A stretch of DNA of 64,000 bases, taken from assembly GCF_031143425.1 (NCBI RefSeq), contig NC_090447.1, positions 131,211,106 to 131,275,105 of the forward strand, given 5' to 3'. The notes beneath the pieces are model-generated. The model did not search any database, was not told the origin of the DNA, and saw only the letters and a program-made list of their open reading frames with translations. This document shows, one piece after another, positions 21,386 to 33,606 of this stretch (position 1 is the stretch's first letter; each line of letters starts with the position of its first letter). Made by a program: the position numbers and the translations under genes. Origin of the DNA: Pleurodeles waltl (Eukaryota; Chordata; Amphibia; Caudata; Salamandridae).

Positions 21386-24224
21386 TTCAGAACCCCATCA
21401 AAGGGCCCGAACTGCAGAGAAGATGTGGAGTGCCTCAGCACTCCCTATGTGGCCCACCTTCCCTGCTGCCAATGCCCGTGTCTGGGGGAACGGGAAGGCC
21501 AGCTGCACAGCATACCTAGGGCAGACCAGAAAGGAGTTGCCAGCTCCCTCTGCAGCATGCCATTGTGCTGGCTGCATGGGAGGTTGGTGAGAGCAGTCAG
21601 GGGTGGGCTCCCTGAGCTGCTCTCCAATGGCGGAATGCATGTGGAATGCCCGGGTAGGACCAGACACCCCGAGGGGAGTGAACGCGGCACAAGGCAGCTT
21701 GAAGAAAAAAACGAAAGGGAAAAGAAGATAAAAGAAGTAAACAGAGATGCTCTCCAAGGCTCAACAGGAGAATCTTTACTTTCATATTCAACCAAGCTCG
21801 AGGAGCGCTTCATAATGGTATGCGGCCTTGCTTGCATTTTCACCCCAAAGAACACTTGTTCTTGCTTTGTGGTGTCCCCAGGAGAATGGGGTTACCATCA
21901 ATGGATGCCTAAAGTGCAGGAGGAGATGCAGCACAGCCTCCCCCCAGAAAGAAGTATTAGAGACCCCAGCCTAAGTCATCTGAGACTCGAAAATGATAAC
22001 CCCTCCAGGGTTTTTAAGGATCACTAAGTAAACCCCATGCTGGAGCTTTTGCTTTTCAACAGTGAGTGCGGTGCAGTTTAGGGGCAGAGTATGGCTGAGG
22101 TCCTTGTGACCTTAAGTGGCCTGATATGAATTTTCATATTGGCAAACACCCATTGGGGTGAAAACTGGTAATTGTGCATTGTTTTGTGATTATAAATGTG
22201 ATATCTGGATTGTGTTTCTTCATTTTTAAAGTAATGTTGCATTCACCAATCTCCCAGTCATGCTTAGACCCTTTCCCTTGTGAATGTTTTAATAAAATAA
22301 TAACACTGACAGTCATTGATGTTCCAAGTATACATGTTTATTGGGAATGTTAAGTGCCTTAATTAAAATTGATGTTCCATCATGGCATTTTAATCAAATT
22401 AAAGGTTTTGACATGTAGTTGATGAACTAGACCTCAGCTTCGGTAGGGGCAAGAGTGATTACACAATGTCACCAAGACACATTTCTACCCGCTTATGTGT
22501 ATTTGTAAATTGCTGCATGGTATTGAGTAGTGTATGTATAATAAATGTACTTTTTCCTTATTCAATAGAAAAAGGACACAGACTGTACAATCATGTATTG
22601 ATTGTTATTACTCTGTTCCTATGAATGGAGATAGCCCGCCCACACCACCTCCCTTGAGTAGGCCTTACACGTCTCTACTTCGCTACCCTCTGAGAGTCAA
22701 ATGCTGCAATGGGGTGTTTGGTTCCCAGTGGAGGATAAATGTGGACCTATTACTTGTACAGGCCACACTACTAATGAACCATTTTCTGACAACGTTCCAA
22801 AGGTTATCTTCAATCTGTGTAGTATCCTTATGTCAATTGTTCAGCCACCTGAGTGAAAGCAGTTATAACCATTCACAATTCTAAATATATTAAAAAACAA
22901 GGACCATGCACCCAAATTCACATATAAAGGTGTTTTATTTTTATCATGTTTAATCATTTTAATGAGGAAGGGTACATTGTGCGGTGCTGAGTGTAAAATG
23001 AATGTGCGACTTTTCATCCCCCGTACTGTTGAGAGTATATGAGATGACTGTACAGTACTTAAATCAACCTTAGTGTTTCAAGTTCTTAACATTTTGACCC
23101 TTTTATGGCATAAATCCATGGGTTTTATCAGGAACGATGTGTATGACTACATAATATATGATCAGCTAAGAAATAAATAAGTTGTTGAATGCTCCACCAA
23201 TGGAATTTACTGGTTTTTGAAATCCCGATTTGTGGTAATCTTATGTCACAAGACAAAAGTACTCCAATTATCAGTCCAGTAAACTATAGCTGACTACTTC
23301 AGTCATGGCGCAAGATAGATATTTTGTATTCAGCAGCTGTACAGATTGAACACAAAACTGATGATTGGGTAATTGTATTTTTTTTGCCCTGTCATATAGA
23401 ATTGCCACAAATAGGATTTCCAACAACCAGGAAAATCTGTGATTGATGAATTGGTGATTACATTACTTCTTGTCCTGATACAAATGATCGGGCACACCAT
23501 ATGGAATCTTATTTTTCTGCAAGGAGCAAAGTTGATGACCTGTACCCATTTTCTTGGCCTCAGAATCCATATCTACAATCATATTGACATTAGGTGTATT
23601 CATTCACATACTTTTTTGAGACAGATGTTATTTTTTGAACTTTTTTAGGAATAGGGCAAAAAACAAATAACATCATTGGAAATATCTGTGGTCTAAACTG
23701 AGTTAGCATTTCAATAGGAGTCTGACACGCGACCAGTAGTAGTCAGATTGTGTGATTCAAAAAATTATTTGGTATTGATTTAATTGCCTCCTTTCTGCAG
23801 TGGTGATACTGGATATTTGAATATGCATAAGCATAAAAAAATAAACCATCCAAACGAGGCAGAGCCTTGCAGGAAACTGAAAAGGTGTCATCATTGCAGG
23901 AGGCTGGGACTGGAGAGGGCTTGCAGGTGACTCTGCCGCCTCTGACCCAGAAGTGATTACAATGGCATTCCTGAAAAGAGTAGCATAGTATGCGTTGATG
24001 TGCTGACATTGCCTCTGCTGACCCGGACATTATTATAATACTCACAGTCCAGAGCGCAACTTATCAGTGTCCTGTACTGGTGCTATCGCAAAGGACCTGG
24101 AGCCATATATTAGAGGATGTAAATTCACCCTTAAAAACAATAACGCTTTAATCAGCTGCCTCCGGTGACCCGGTAGTGAAACAGTTAATCCGTTTCCCAC
24201 AGAGGGCGAGGTGGGAGTCTGAGG
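21386..24224. other. No gene recognised between the two LINEs
   Basis: Frames are present, the longest being 201 codons at 21425-22027 from a GTG start, but none shows a domain, conserved motif or repeat partner. AT-rich spacer dominates from 22030 on. Confidence 0.5.
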
Positions 24225-24790
24225 CAAGAGAGTAGGGGGTGAAGGGCTCAACCGGACCACACCTCCCAGGCACACCAGCAGGATGAGACTGCCTACGACG
24301 CTCTGCAGCGCCCAAGGGTGCATAAATTAAGACTCGTGCTTCCGCTGCGTGCAACACTCTGCTCTTGGCCACGGGGGGCGAATGGCTCAACCGGACCACA
24401 TCTCCCAGGCACACCGGCAGGAGGAGGCCGCCTACGATGCTCTGCAGCGCCTGAGGGTGCATAAATTAAGACTCGTGCTTCCACTGCGCGCAACACTCTA
24501 CTATTGGCCACGGGGGCGAAGGGCTCAACCTGACCACATCTCCCAGGCACACCGGCAGGAGGAGGCTGCCTACAATGCTCTGCAGCGCCCGAGAGTGCAT
24601 AAATTAAGACCTGCGCTTCCGCTGCATGCAACACTCCGCTCTTGGCCACAGGGGGCGAAGGCCTCAACCGGACCACACCTCCCAGGCACACCGGCAGGTG
24701 GAGGCTGTCTACGACGCTCTGCAGCGCCCAAGTGCGCATAAATTAAGACTTGCACTGCCGCTGTGTGGAACGCATGTGGGACGTGCCTGG
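24225..24790 (+). repeat. 139-bp monomer array at the 5' end of the second LINE
   Basis: The marker CATAAATTAAGAC starts at 24321, 24460, 24598 and 24737, giving periods of 139, 138 and 139 bp. Each unit also has GGCTCAACCGGACCAC and CTCTGCAGCGCC. The units share no obvious sequence with the 76-bp monomers of the first LINE, although the UTR that follows is similar. Confidence 0.8.
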
Positions 24791-25150
24791 GCCAAGACCG
24801 GGCCAAGAGCTGGCCCGTCTGTGCCCGTCCACGGCCAAACGAGGCTGGGATGGGCCTACTCTTTTAGCTTTGGGATCTATTAATGTTTGATTAGGCTGTC
24901 TATTAAACGATGTGTGACCATAAGGTATGCTGAGCAAGTATTTGAGACGTTAAAGTGTGCTATTATTGTTTTCCTATATTGGATGTCCTCTCTTCTGCAG
25001 CTGCAAACAGATTTATTGAAGTGGGTGTTAATATGTATTATAAAATTATGGGCAAATGGAAAACTGTAGTTCAGGAGGTAGATACTGAGCCTCGTTGCTC
25101 AACAATCGATTCATTTTTAGTGCAGGCGGTGGGAGTCATCTCCATGGAAA

Positions 25151-26357
25151 TTGATTCTGGCTGAAATGCGCTTATCTCTGGGGGCAGCTGGACCATTCGA
25201 AGGCATAGAGGGACCTCCCAGACTAATAGACCTGGTAACTGATACAAATCACACTTTAGAACTGGAGGACATAAGGACTGTTGATGACCACTCAGGGTGT
25301 ATGGCTACAGCTACTGCTACCCCTGTATTAGTCAATTACTCACCCACTGTAAAAAGGAGGAAATGGTGCAGAAAGGGGGCTGATAGCGATCTGGCCCTAT
25401 AATGCCAGCTAATCCTGAACCCATATACTGAAATAATCTTATATCTGTCTTTTAATGATCTGCTTAAACCACTTAAAAATAAACTGGATAAACTTGAAGG
25501 CGAGGAGGGGAAAATAATGGCTATGTGTCAGAAATGTTCTATGCCGTTGGTGGCTCCTACCTCCCAAATGTCTGTTGTACAGAAGGTTGCACAAAATGAG
25601 TTAGGCCCCATAGCTACATCACAGGGCATAGAGCCTATGGACAAAGTTGGATTAGTCTTGAGCCCTAGGCAGAGGCATAATTCTAAAGAGAAGCAAAGGG
25701 TGGCCTGTAGTGTAGGGCAATCCAGTGGGCAGTATACAATTATTAGTGAGAAGCCGTACGGTTTGCCACCAGACGGCTTCAGATCCACTACAAATTCTAA
25801 AGCACCTAGCATGTCCCAGTCAGGAAACATCTTGAATTCACAGAATAGTGTGTCAGCCCCGATGAAACTGAGGGAGGATTCTCCAACTATTAAATTACCA
25901 CCAGAGTGTTGCCCTTATGTTATTATCATGGCAAATGCGCCTCCTTTACGGCCTGGTCAGAGCGAACCGCAAGGGACTCTGAAGAACAAAGTACTGCATT
26001 GGTTGGTCCAAAACAATTTATTCACAATAGATAATGCCCACCAGATCCTCCTAACTTGAAGAGTAGGTTGGGTGGGACTGTTAGAGAAAGCGTGTGGGGG
26101 GATTGTATAATTATTAACTTTCGGAGCCCTAGACTTGTGAGGGACATTGTATTTAGGGCTACTTTTTATCCACATCATGGCAACACTCCATCATTGCTCC
26201 TGTTGGGTGCATTCTATCTACATTTGCAACCTGTACAATCAGGGCACCCCCCCGGTATGCCACTATTCTGAGCCAATTAAAATTTAACACCACACCCCCT
26301 CAGTGCCATCAAGCAATAGATATCAGGCCTTGAGTACACTTTCAGATAATGATTGAC
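25151..26357 (+). pseudogene. ORF1 remnant of the second LINE
   Basis: Fragments at 25151-25402 (including a basic KRRKW stretch) and 25517-26059 align in order with ORF1 of the first LINE. The anchor PPECCPYVIIMANAPPL is at about 25891. The tail SSNRYQALSTLSDND (about 26310-26355) corresponds to the last residues of the first ORF1 (SNRFSALNYFDEND). Several stops and frame changes lie between 26059 and 26310. Confidence 0.62.
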
Positions 26358-26574
26358 AAAGATATAGGGGACACGTGGATAGTTTAAAGAGGGGGCCTAG
26401 TATGGGGGGGTTTACTGAAAAGATAACGTCTATTGGTTTCAGTAATGCCCCCACAGACACTCAGGGGACCCCAAGGCCTATATTAATAATTCTAACAGGG
26501 AACTAATTGGAATTTTTTTAAGCACCAATAGCCAAATAGAGGCAAGGAGCGGCGATAATGAGTATATTAGAAAT

Positions 26575-27735
26575 AATAAAGAGTCCCATAACTTTGCTAC
26601 ATGAAATGTCCAAGCTCTACTTAGTAAGACTAAGACAGAGGAGTGGGGTAACATCATTAATACATTTGACCTGGTATATATCAAGAAACATGGTGCGTTT
26701 CCCTACTTCATATGCAAGGATTTACCTCATATTTCCTACCAGTTACTCGTTCCCAATGTGAGAGGGCTAAGAGTGGGCTCCAGGTGCTTATTTCAAATAA
26801 ACTCCCTGTAGTGGTCAAAAAGATCTCCAGGGAGACTCCAAACTTTCAATTGTTCTGATTCAAGCATAAGAGTATAACCAATGTGGTATTTATTAATTAT
26901 TATAATAATGTTTTTGATTCTACCCGCTGAAGAGTAGTTCATGCTCTAGATCAGAAACCTACGTACATTTTTACATTTTATTCATTCTAATTTTATGGGA
27001 CGGAGATTTGAACATCCAATCATGTTACCTACCAATATTCCGAACCTCTGGGCTCACCTGTAATGAGGGGGTAGGGGATGACCATTTTTGCCATAATGAT
27101 TATGGTGAGGCACTCAATATGATTTTGTTTAAATATGATTTGATGTCAATAGAATGTAAACATGGCTTTAATGGTGAGGTAATACCAACATTTAGAGGTA
27201 ATAATTCTTCATCTGTAATTTATCATATTGAAGTGTCATCATTTGCCAAAAATGTGTGTGATACCCCCCTATATTGCCCAGAAATTACTGAGTGATCATG
27301 ATCCAATTATTCTTTCAACAACATTTTGGGGCCATAAGGATGTGTTCCAAATTACCGTGAACCAGGTAGAGGCACATAGAACAAATGGGATGAGATTGAA
27401 ATGGAACAATATGGATCCAGCTGACCTTTTACAGAATATTGTACAAGAGTGTTTGCCCAAAATTAACTGCTGCCTACAAGAGAAAATTGAAAAAGAAAGA
27501 AAGAGTTGAGGGAAAAGGCATGGTCAAATTTGGTGCTGGCGACGGATACAAATAATACAAAATTGTTCTAGGAAATAGTGAATGCCCCATTTTCGTCCAA
27601 ATGGGTGCCTCCTGAACTGGGTAACAGTGAATCCTGGGCTATATGTGTGGACCACTTTTCAGAGGTCTTTAAAAAAAAGGAGTGGGCCAGTAGACATAAC
27701 TAGGAAACTGGAGTTGGGGTATTCCAACCACTTAC
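26575..27735 (+). pseudogene. ORF2 remnant of the second LINE, endonuclease part
   Basis: A frame near 26599 reads NVQALLSKTKTEEWGNII, typical of the start of an AP-type LINE endonuclease. At 27008-27310 DGDLN and SDHDP correspond to the catalytic GDFN and SDHNP motifs of the first LINE. Frames change several times. The sequence is cut at the gypsy insertion and resumes at 34711. Confidence 0.6.
27731..27735. repeat. Target duplication CTTAC, left
   Basis: The five bases before the TG of the left gypsy LTR are repeated at 34706-34710, right after the CA of the right LTR. Confidence 0.85.
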
Positions 27736-27957
27736 TGTCAACACCAGGACAGTGCGTGCTCTACGGGCAACAAAATGCAAAATGACAAACCTTATGCAAT
27801 GTAATAATTCATCCATTATGTGTTGATATTGCATATTAACTTTTTGCATTGCAGGTATTTATCTTGAAATGTCATTAATGCTGTTTGTTATGTACTGTTC
27901 ATTTTCAAGCCTTTTCTGCAGCCTGGGTGGGTGTGGCATGTGGGTGGGGCTTGGGTC

Positions 27958-27965
27958 TATTTAAG
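27958..27965 (+). promoter_or_regulatory. TATA box of the gypsy LTR
   Basis: TATTTAAG lies 29 nt before the 11-mer GCTCACTATTC that pairs with the primer binding site. The same box and spacing occur in the 3' LTR. Confidence 0.7.
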
Positions 27966-27986
27966 GAACCCAGCCCAGCTCCATGT

Positions 27987-27997
27987 GCTCACTATTC
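27987..27997 (+). promoter_or_regulatory. Predicted 5' end of transcript, self-primer of the gypsy element
   Basis: GCTCACTATTC is the exact reverse complement of the 11 bases directly after the 5' LTR (29086-29096). In the Tf1/sushi group the first 11 nt of the RNA fold back on the primer binding site and are cleaved to prime reverse transcription. The distance from the TATA box fits the start of transcription. It also occurs in the 3' LTR at 33818-33828. Confidence 0.75.
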
Positions 27998-28179
27998 AGA
28001 GGTCCCAGTGCAAAGCAGCAGCATTTTCCTGGGCTCCTGTTCTGGAGGCCTACTTGGACATTTCCTGGCCCTGTCCTCATTATCTTGCTGATCTTCAAGC
28101 AGGGCGGTAAGGCGGAGGTCAGGGTATGCCCCTCGACTCCGTTTCTAGAAATATTTGAGTTTTTGGCTTTGTGATTTAC

Positions 28180-28590
28180 AGTGTGTGCGATTTATTCTTG
28201 GCAATTAACCCTTGCAGTTCGGATAGGCAGGCTGCGCGATCATTTCGAGGCATTTGAATCTTGATGGTTGAATCTGCAACAGTGTGCGCGATTCATTCTT
28301 GGCAATTAACCCTTGCAGTTCGGATCGGCAGAGTGCGCGATCATTTCGAGGCATTTGAATCTTGATGGTTGAATCGGCAACAGTGTGCGCAATTCATTCT
28401 TGGCAATTAACCCTTGCAGTTCGGATCAGCAGAGTGTGCGATTATTTCGAGGCATTTGAATCTTGATGGTTGAATCGGCAACAGTGTGCACGATTCATTC
28501 TTGGCAATTAACCCTTGCAGTTCAGATCGGCAGAGCGCGCGATAATTCTAGGTGCTTGAGTCTTGATGCGCAGTCTGGCAATAAGGTGCG
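28180..28590 (+). repeat. 101-bp tandem repeat in the 5' LTR, four copies
   Basis: The marker GGCAATTAACCC starts at 28200, 28301, 28402 and 28503. The 3' LTR has only two copies (34030 and 34131). It lies downstream of the predicted transcription start, so it is in the transcribed leader. Confidence 0.85.
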
Positions 28591-29085
28591 TAATAATTTC
28601 TGGGCAATTGAATCTTGAAACTTAGATCAAACACAGTGTGATCTTCTAGACAAAATAAGTTTCGTCAGTTTGCCTATTCTGCAGTATCATTCATGAATCG
28701 TATAGCAGTTAATTCTTTGGGAACTAATGTACTCATTGACTCTTGTTGGGACGTAATTGCTATTGTAAGGATTAACTTGAGAGAGTTCAATGTTCTGAGT
28801 ATATGATTATAAAAAGGTCACGTTATTGAAAAGTTCCTGATCTCTCATGTTATAAGAGCATAAATAATTTTAAAAAGTTCACGAAGATTAATGTGAATGA
28901 TATTGCTATTGTGTTCTTAACTCTTGCTTCCGCAGGTCTCCTTCCCCGCTGATCCCAACCTAAACCCCATCCCCCGCTTGGCCATTCTTTAACTCTGTGC
29001 TATGATAGCTAGTAGAGTTTGGAGCTGCCAATAGGTGGATATATTGGGAACAGGCTCAAACCACGAGGATCCGGCCTCGCTGACA

Positions 29086-29096
29086 GAATAGTGAGC
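29086..29096 (+). other. Primer binding site, self-priming type
   Basis: GAATAGTGAGC directly abuts the 5' LTR. It does not begin with TGG, so it cannot pair with a tRNA CCA end, but it pairs perfectly with the predicted 5' end of the transcript. Confidence 0.75.
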
Positions 29097-29137
29097 CCAC
29101 AAATTTTAATCCTCCTGGTTTGTGCTAGGTTTTCAAT

Positions 29138-30139
29138 ATGGCCACGTTGGACGAGTTACTTAAGGTAATTACGCAGATTCGATTGGATGTACTTGAATCA
29201 AAAAAGATAGCAGCCAATCTAGCAGAAAGGGTGGATCAGTTACAGGACAGAGTGGGAAAGAAGGAGCAAAGTCCTCTGGGTGCGGGCTGGCTTAATCCTC
29301 CTCCTCAAAGTTCAGAAGGGAATCCTCCAACTAACATATCACTCACAGTTCCCACACCCATTACTTTGGCTCCCCCAGAAAGGTTTTCAGGTGATCCCCA
29401 GAAGGTACAATCCTTTTTGACTCAAGTAAAATTGCATTTCACCTGTAGACCAAGCACCTTCCCTGATCCCCAATCCAGGGTGGCCTTCTTGATTTCTTAT
29501 TTGACTGGAGACGCGGCCACTTGGGCAATCCCTCTCGTGCGTTGAGATAATCCTTTGCTTTATAACTGGAGAGACTTTGTCTGAGAATTTGAAAGTGTTT
29601 TCGATCGAAGAACAGTTACTCTGTCCGCAGACCGAGAACTGTTAGAATTGCGACAAGGAAATAAGGATCTTGTCTCTTACTTGGCTAACTTTAATCGTCT
29701 GGTAGCAGAAACGGCCTGGCCTGAGGAAAAGAGATCAGCCCTGTTCTATGAAGGACTCAAAGATGAGTTAAAAGACATTCTTGCACAGATTGATCCTCAA
29801 CTCACGGATTGTCAAGATCTGATAAATCTTGTTTTAAGATTAGACCATCGTCTTGCAGAACAACGGGGAACACGCAAAAAGACTGAGAAAAATTCCTGCC
29901 ATGTTCATGAGCATAGAGAATTACAAGTTCATGGAGACAACAATCATGAACCAATGGAAATAGGAACCATCAGGCGGCCCTTAATGAAAGAAGAGAAAGA
30001 TCTACATAGAAAGAACGGACAATGTCTGTACTGTGGTCGAAAGGGCCATTTAGCTAAAGAATGTCCAGCAAAACCAAAAAGTAAACAAACCCCTACCAAG
30101 AAGGTTATAGCAAATGCATGGATCAATCAGGAAAACTAG
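29138..30139 (+). pseudogene. Gag of the gypsy element, two premature stops
   Basis: One frame from the ATG at 29138 to TAG at 30137-30139 encodes a chromovirus-type Gag. It has an N-terminal coiled-coil-like part, a retrotransposon Gag (capsid-like) core around 29370-29840 and a zinc knuckle C-X2-C-X4-H-X4-C at about 30028-30069. TGA codons at 29543-29545 and 29582-29584 interrupt it, with the same frame continuing. The last 22 nt overlap pol. The heptamer GGAAAAC just before the gag stop is near the usual sites of -1 frameshifting, and pol is in the -1 frame. Confidence 0.85.
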
Positions 30140-33100
30140 AACACCCAAGGTGTAAGGAAGGGTTGCTCTTGGGTGTAATCGTGGACCCTTCACAAGATGC
30201 TAAAAAGGTTTTACTCGAGTCAAGACATTTAAAATTAGATCTAGAAGTGCTAGTAAAACAAAAGACTTATCTAAAGAAAGCCTTAGTAGATTCTGGGGCT
30301 ACTGGTAATTTTAACGATGAACAATTGATTCAAACATGGGGGATCCCATGTAAGAAGAAGAAACCACCAGAAATAATACAAGCTGGAGATGGAAAACTCC
30401 TAGCTAGAGGTCCGGTGACTCTGCAAACCTTCCCCTTGTCTGTGATCTGTAAAAGGGGGAAATCAAGACATCAAACAAGTAGAAAAAATAATCTTTGATG
30501 TCATCCATGCTCCTCAGTATGGAATTATCCTAGGAATGTCGTGATCAAGTTACCATAATCCTTTAATAATTTGACAAGAAAGGAAAATCAATTTTTCTTC
30601 ACTTCTGGGTAAAGAAAAATGTCTCCAGACATCAAGTGTCACAGATTCCCACAACTCCCACATAGCCACAGCCGCTGAAAAAGATGTAACACTGCCTTTG
30701 CAGTATTCATCCTTCCTTGATGTTCTTGATGAAAATGAAGCAGGAACCTTGCTACCTCACAGACCCTATGACTGTCAAATTGATCTGACTCCTGGTGCTA
30801 TGCTCCCTAGTTGTCGTGTGTATGCCCTGTCTGAACACAAAAATCAATATCTAGGAAGCTATTTAGATCAATTTCTAGCTAATGGATTTATCCGCCCTTC
30901 CAAGTCCCCTGCAGCATCTCCTCTTTTTTTTGTTCCCAAGGCTAATGGGGATCTTAGGGCTTGTATAGACTATAGAGGATTAAATAAAATCACAGTAAAG
31001 AATAAATACCCATTACCCTTGATCCCTGTCCTGTTGGATCAAGTTAGAAAAGACAAAATTTACACCAAGTTAGACCTAAGAGGAGCTTACCACCTAGTCA
31101 GGATGAGAGAAGGCGACGAGTGGAAAACCGCCTTCAAAACTAGATATGGTCTATTTAAATACACAGTCATGCCCTTTGGACTTTGTAATGCTCCAGCAGC
31201 GTTCCAATTCTTTCTGAATGATGTCCTTAGAGAATATCTAGATCTAGTTGCAATAGTTTATATTGATGATATTCTAATCTATTCTGATAACGAAGTCAAA
31301 TATGTACAACATGTCCAAAAGATTCTCACAGCCCTTTGGAAACATCATTTATAATGCAAATTGAGCAAATGTGAATTTCATGTTACCACTGTTGAATTTT
31401 TAGGGGTCATCCTTACCCCTCAAGGCATGGTCATGGCAGAAAGAAAAGTGCAAGCAGTATCTGATTGACCAATCCCAAAAACTGTTTGAGATGTTTAGTG
31501 TTTCCTTGGTTTTGCAAATTTCTATCGCAGGTTCATAGACCACTTCTCACAGACAGTGGCACCAATCACCAAGTTACTACGAAAGAAAGAACCATTTGTA
31601 TGGTCTCCAGAAGCTGACAAGGCTTTTTCAACCTTAAAAGAAGCCCTGTCCACCGCCCCAGTCTTGACTCACCCAGATACTGAACGTCCATTCATAGTAG
31701 AAGCAGATGCTTCAGATGTGGCAATTGGTGCAGTGTTCTCGCAACGCAACAAAGATACTGGTCAGCTACACGCTGTAGCTTACATGTCTCGAAAACTGAA
31801 CGAGCGGAAAAAAATTATGCCATTGTTGAGAAAGAACTTCTAGCAATCTGTGATGCTTTTAAAGAGTGGATACACTATTTGTTAGGTGCCAAATATACTA
31901 TTACAGTGTGCACAGATCATCGTAATCTCCAGTTCATGAGTTCAGCTAGACTTTTGACTCCTCGACAATTACGATGGATGCTGTTTTTTGCTGAGTTTGA
32001 TTTTGTGGTAACCTTTCGCCCCAGCAAAGACAATCGCAAAGCGAATGCCTTGTCCAGACAAGACTCTACCATGTTACCCACAATCCAGCCCCCACGAGTT
32101 ATCATTGCTCCTGACAAAATCCTTTGTATCCTTAAAACCGGAGATTTTTTTGAAAATATTCTTAATTCTTTCACCATTGAAAAATGGCAGAAATGGGCTC
32201 AAGCAGACCCCAAAAGATCAATCAAACAAGGTCTACCTTTTCATGGTGCATGTTTATTTGTTCCCACTACCAAGTTGCGGAAATTAGTGTTTCATTGGTT
32301 GCACGTTATACCTACGGCAGGTCATCCAGGTATTCCTAAAACACTTGAACTAATCCAATGATATTTTTGGTGCCCTACTTTGACAAAAGACGTCAAGCAA
32401 ATGGTAACTAACTGTGAAGTTTATGCTCGTACCAAGCTAAGTCTTTCAAAACCAAAAGGACTGTTACATTCTCTCCCAACTCCACTCCGACCTTGGGAAC
32501 ATATATCAATAGACTTTATTACAGGACTGCCAGTTGCTCAACATCCCTCAGTAATCCTTGTAGTGATAGATAGTCTCACAAAATATGCACATTTCATTGC
32601 TTGCAGGAAATTGCCTACCTTCAGTGAACTGGCAACAATACTTTTAAATCGAGTGGTCCGTTATCATGGATTACCAAAAGTAATTCTCTCCGATCGAGGA
32701 TCACAATTTGCCTCTAACTTCTGGAAAACATGGTGCAAAACGCTACAAGTTACATCTACATTATCTACCAGTCATCATCCTCAAACGGATGGCCAAACTG
32801 AGGGACTCAATCAAACATTGAAACAATATTTGCGTGCTTACGCTGAAAAAGCACTCCCTTCTTGGGTATCAATGCTTTGGTTAGCTGAACTGGCCTACAA
32901 TAACTCGTATCATATTTCTACTGGAGCGACGCCCTTTTTCAGTCTATTTGGTTATCACCCATGTACTTTGCCACTCACAACTCCACAAGAAAGTTCACTT
33001 ACACCAGCAGTGTCAGAAACAGTACAACAACTCAATCAAACCCAGAAACAAATGCAGCAACATCTAAACATAGCAAAACAAAAATATAAAAAACATTATG

Positions 33101-33606
33101 ACAAAAACCATTGTGAGGGACCACAATATAAGTCAGGAGATAGAGTGTGGCTTTCCACAGGCCACATTGATTTCAAGAAAAGACATATCTTTAATCCCAA
33201 ATATATAGGTCCTTCCACAGTTCTTCAACAGATCAATCCAGTAACCTACAAACTACAGTTACCAAAATCACTACGTATTCATCCAGTGTTTCACACTTCT
33301 CTCCTGAAAAGAGCTTTCCAGAAACCTTTCTCTCAACCAATTCCAGTACTGGTACAAGGAGAATTGGAATACGAAATAAAACAGGTTCTGGATTCAAAAT
33401 TTAGAGGTCGTACTCTCTGGTATCTACTATCTTGGAAAGGGTACGGTCCAGAGAACGACTCATGGGTCTCAGCATCTGACATTCATGCTCCACAGCTAGT
33501 GTGGCATTTTCACTGCCTAAACCCAGACAAGCTAGGCCATAGAGTGTGTTCGGGAGGGGGGAGTACTGTCAACACCAGGACAGTGTGCGCTCTACGGGCA
33601 ACATAA
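30118..33606 (+). pseudogene. Pol of the gypsy element (protease, RT, RNase H, integrase, chromodomain), broken
   Basis: The protease has DSGA at 30289-30300. RT has YIDD at 31259-31270. RNase H spans about 31880-32060. The integrase zinc domain keeps its two His, but the first CXXC reads CEVY, so one ligand is lost. The catalytic D, D and E codons are at 32512, 32692 and 32800 (DDX35E). A chromodomain with WKGYGPENDSW lies at about 33361-33530; in chromoviruses it steers integration to marked chromatin. Lesions are a frameshift near 30460, stops near 30540 and at 31352-31354 and about 31465-31495, a frameshift near 31810 and TGA at 32359-32361. The last 40 nt of the frame lie inside the 3' LTR. 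Confidence 0.88.
33551..33566 (+). other. Polypurine tract of the gypsy element
   Basis: GGGAGGGGGGAGTAC directly precedes the TG of the 3' LTR and primes plus-strand synthesis. It is also read as the glycine-rich end of Pol. Confidence 0.75.

Larger units (their letters stand above)
27736..29085 (+). repeat. 5' LTR of the gypsy element
   Basis: This is 1350 bp, TG to CA. It holds a TATTTAAG box at 27958, a predicted start of transcription at 27987 and four copies of a 101-bp tandem unit. It is longer than the 3' LTR because of two extra units. Confidence 0.9.

Noticed and set aside
21425..22027. 201-codon open frame
   Set aside because: Starts with GTG, is overlapped by equally long frames on minus, and shows no domain or motif.
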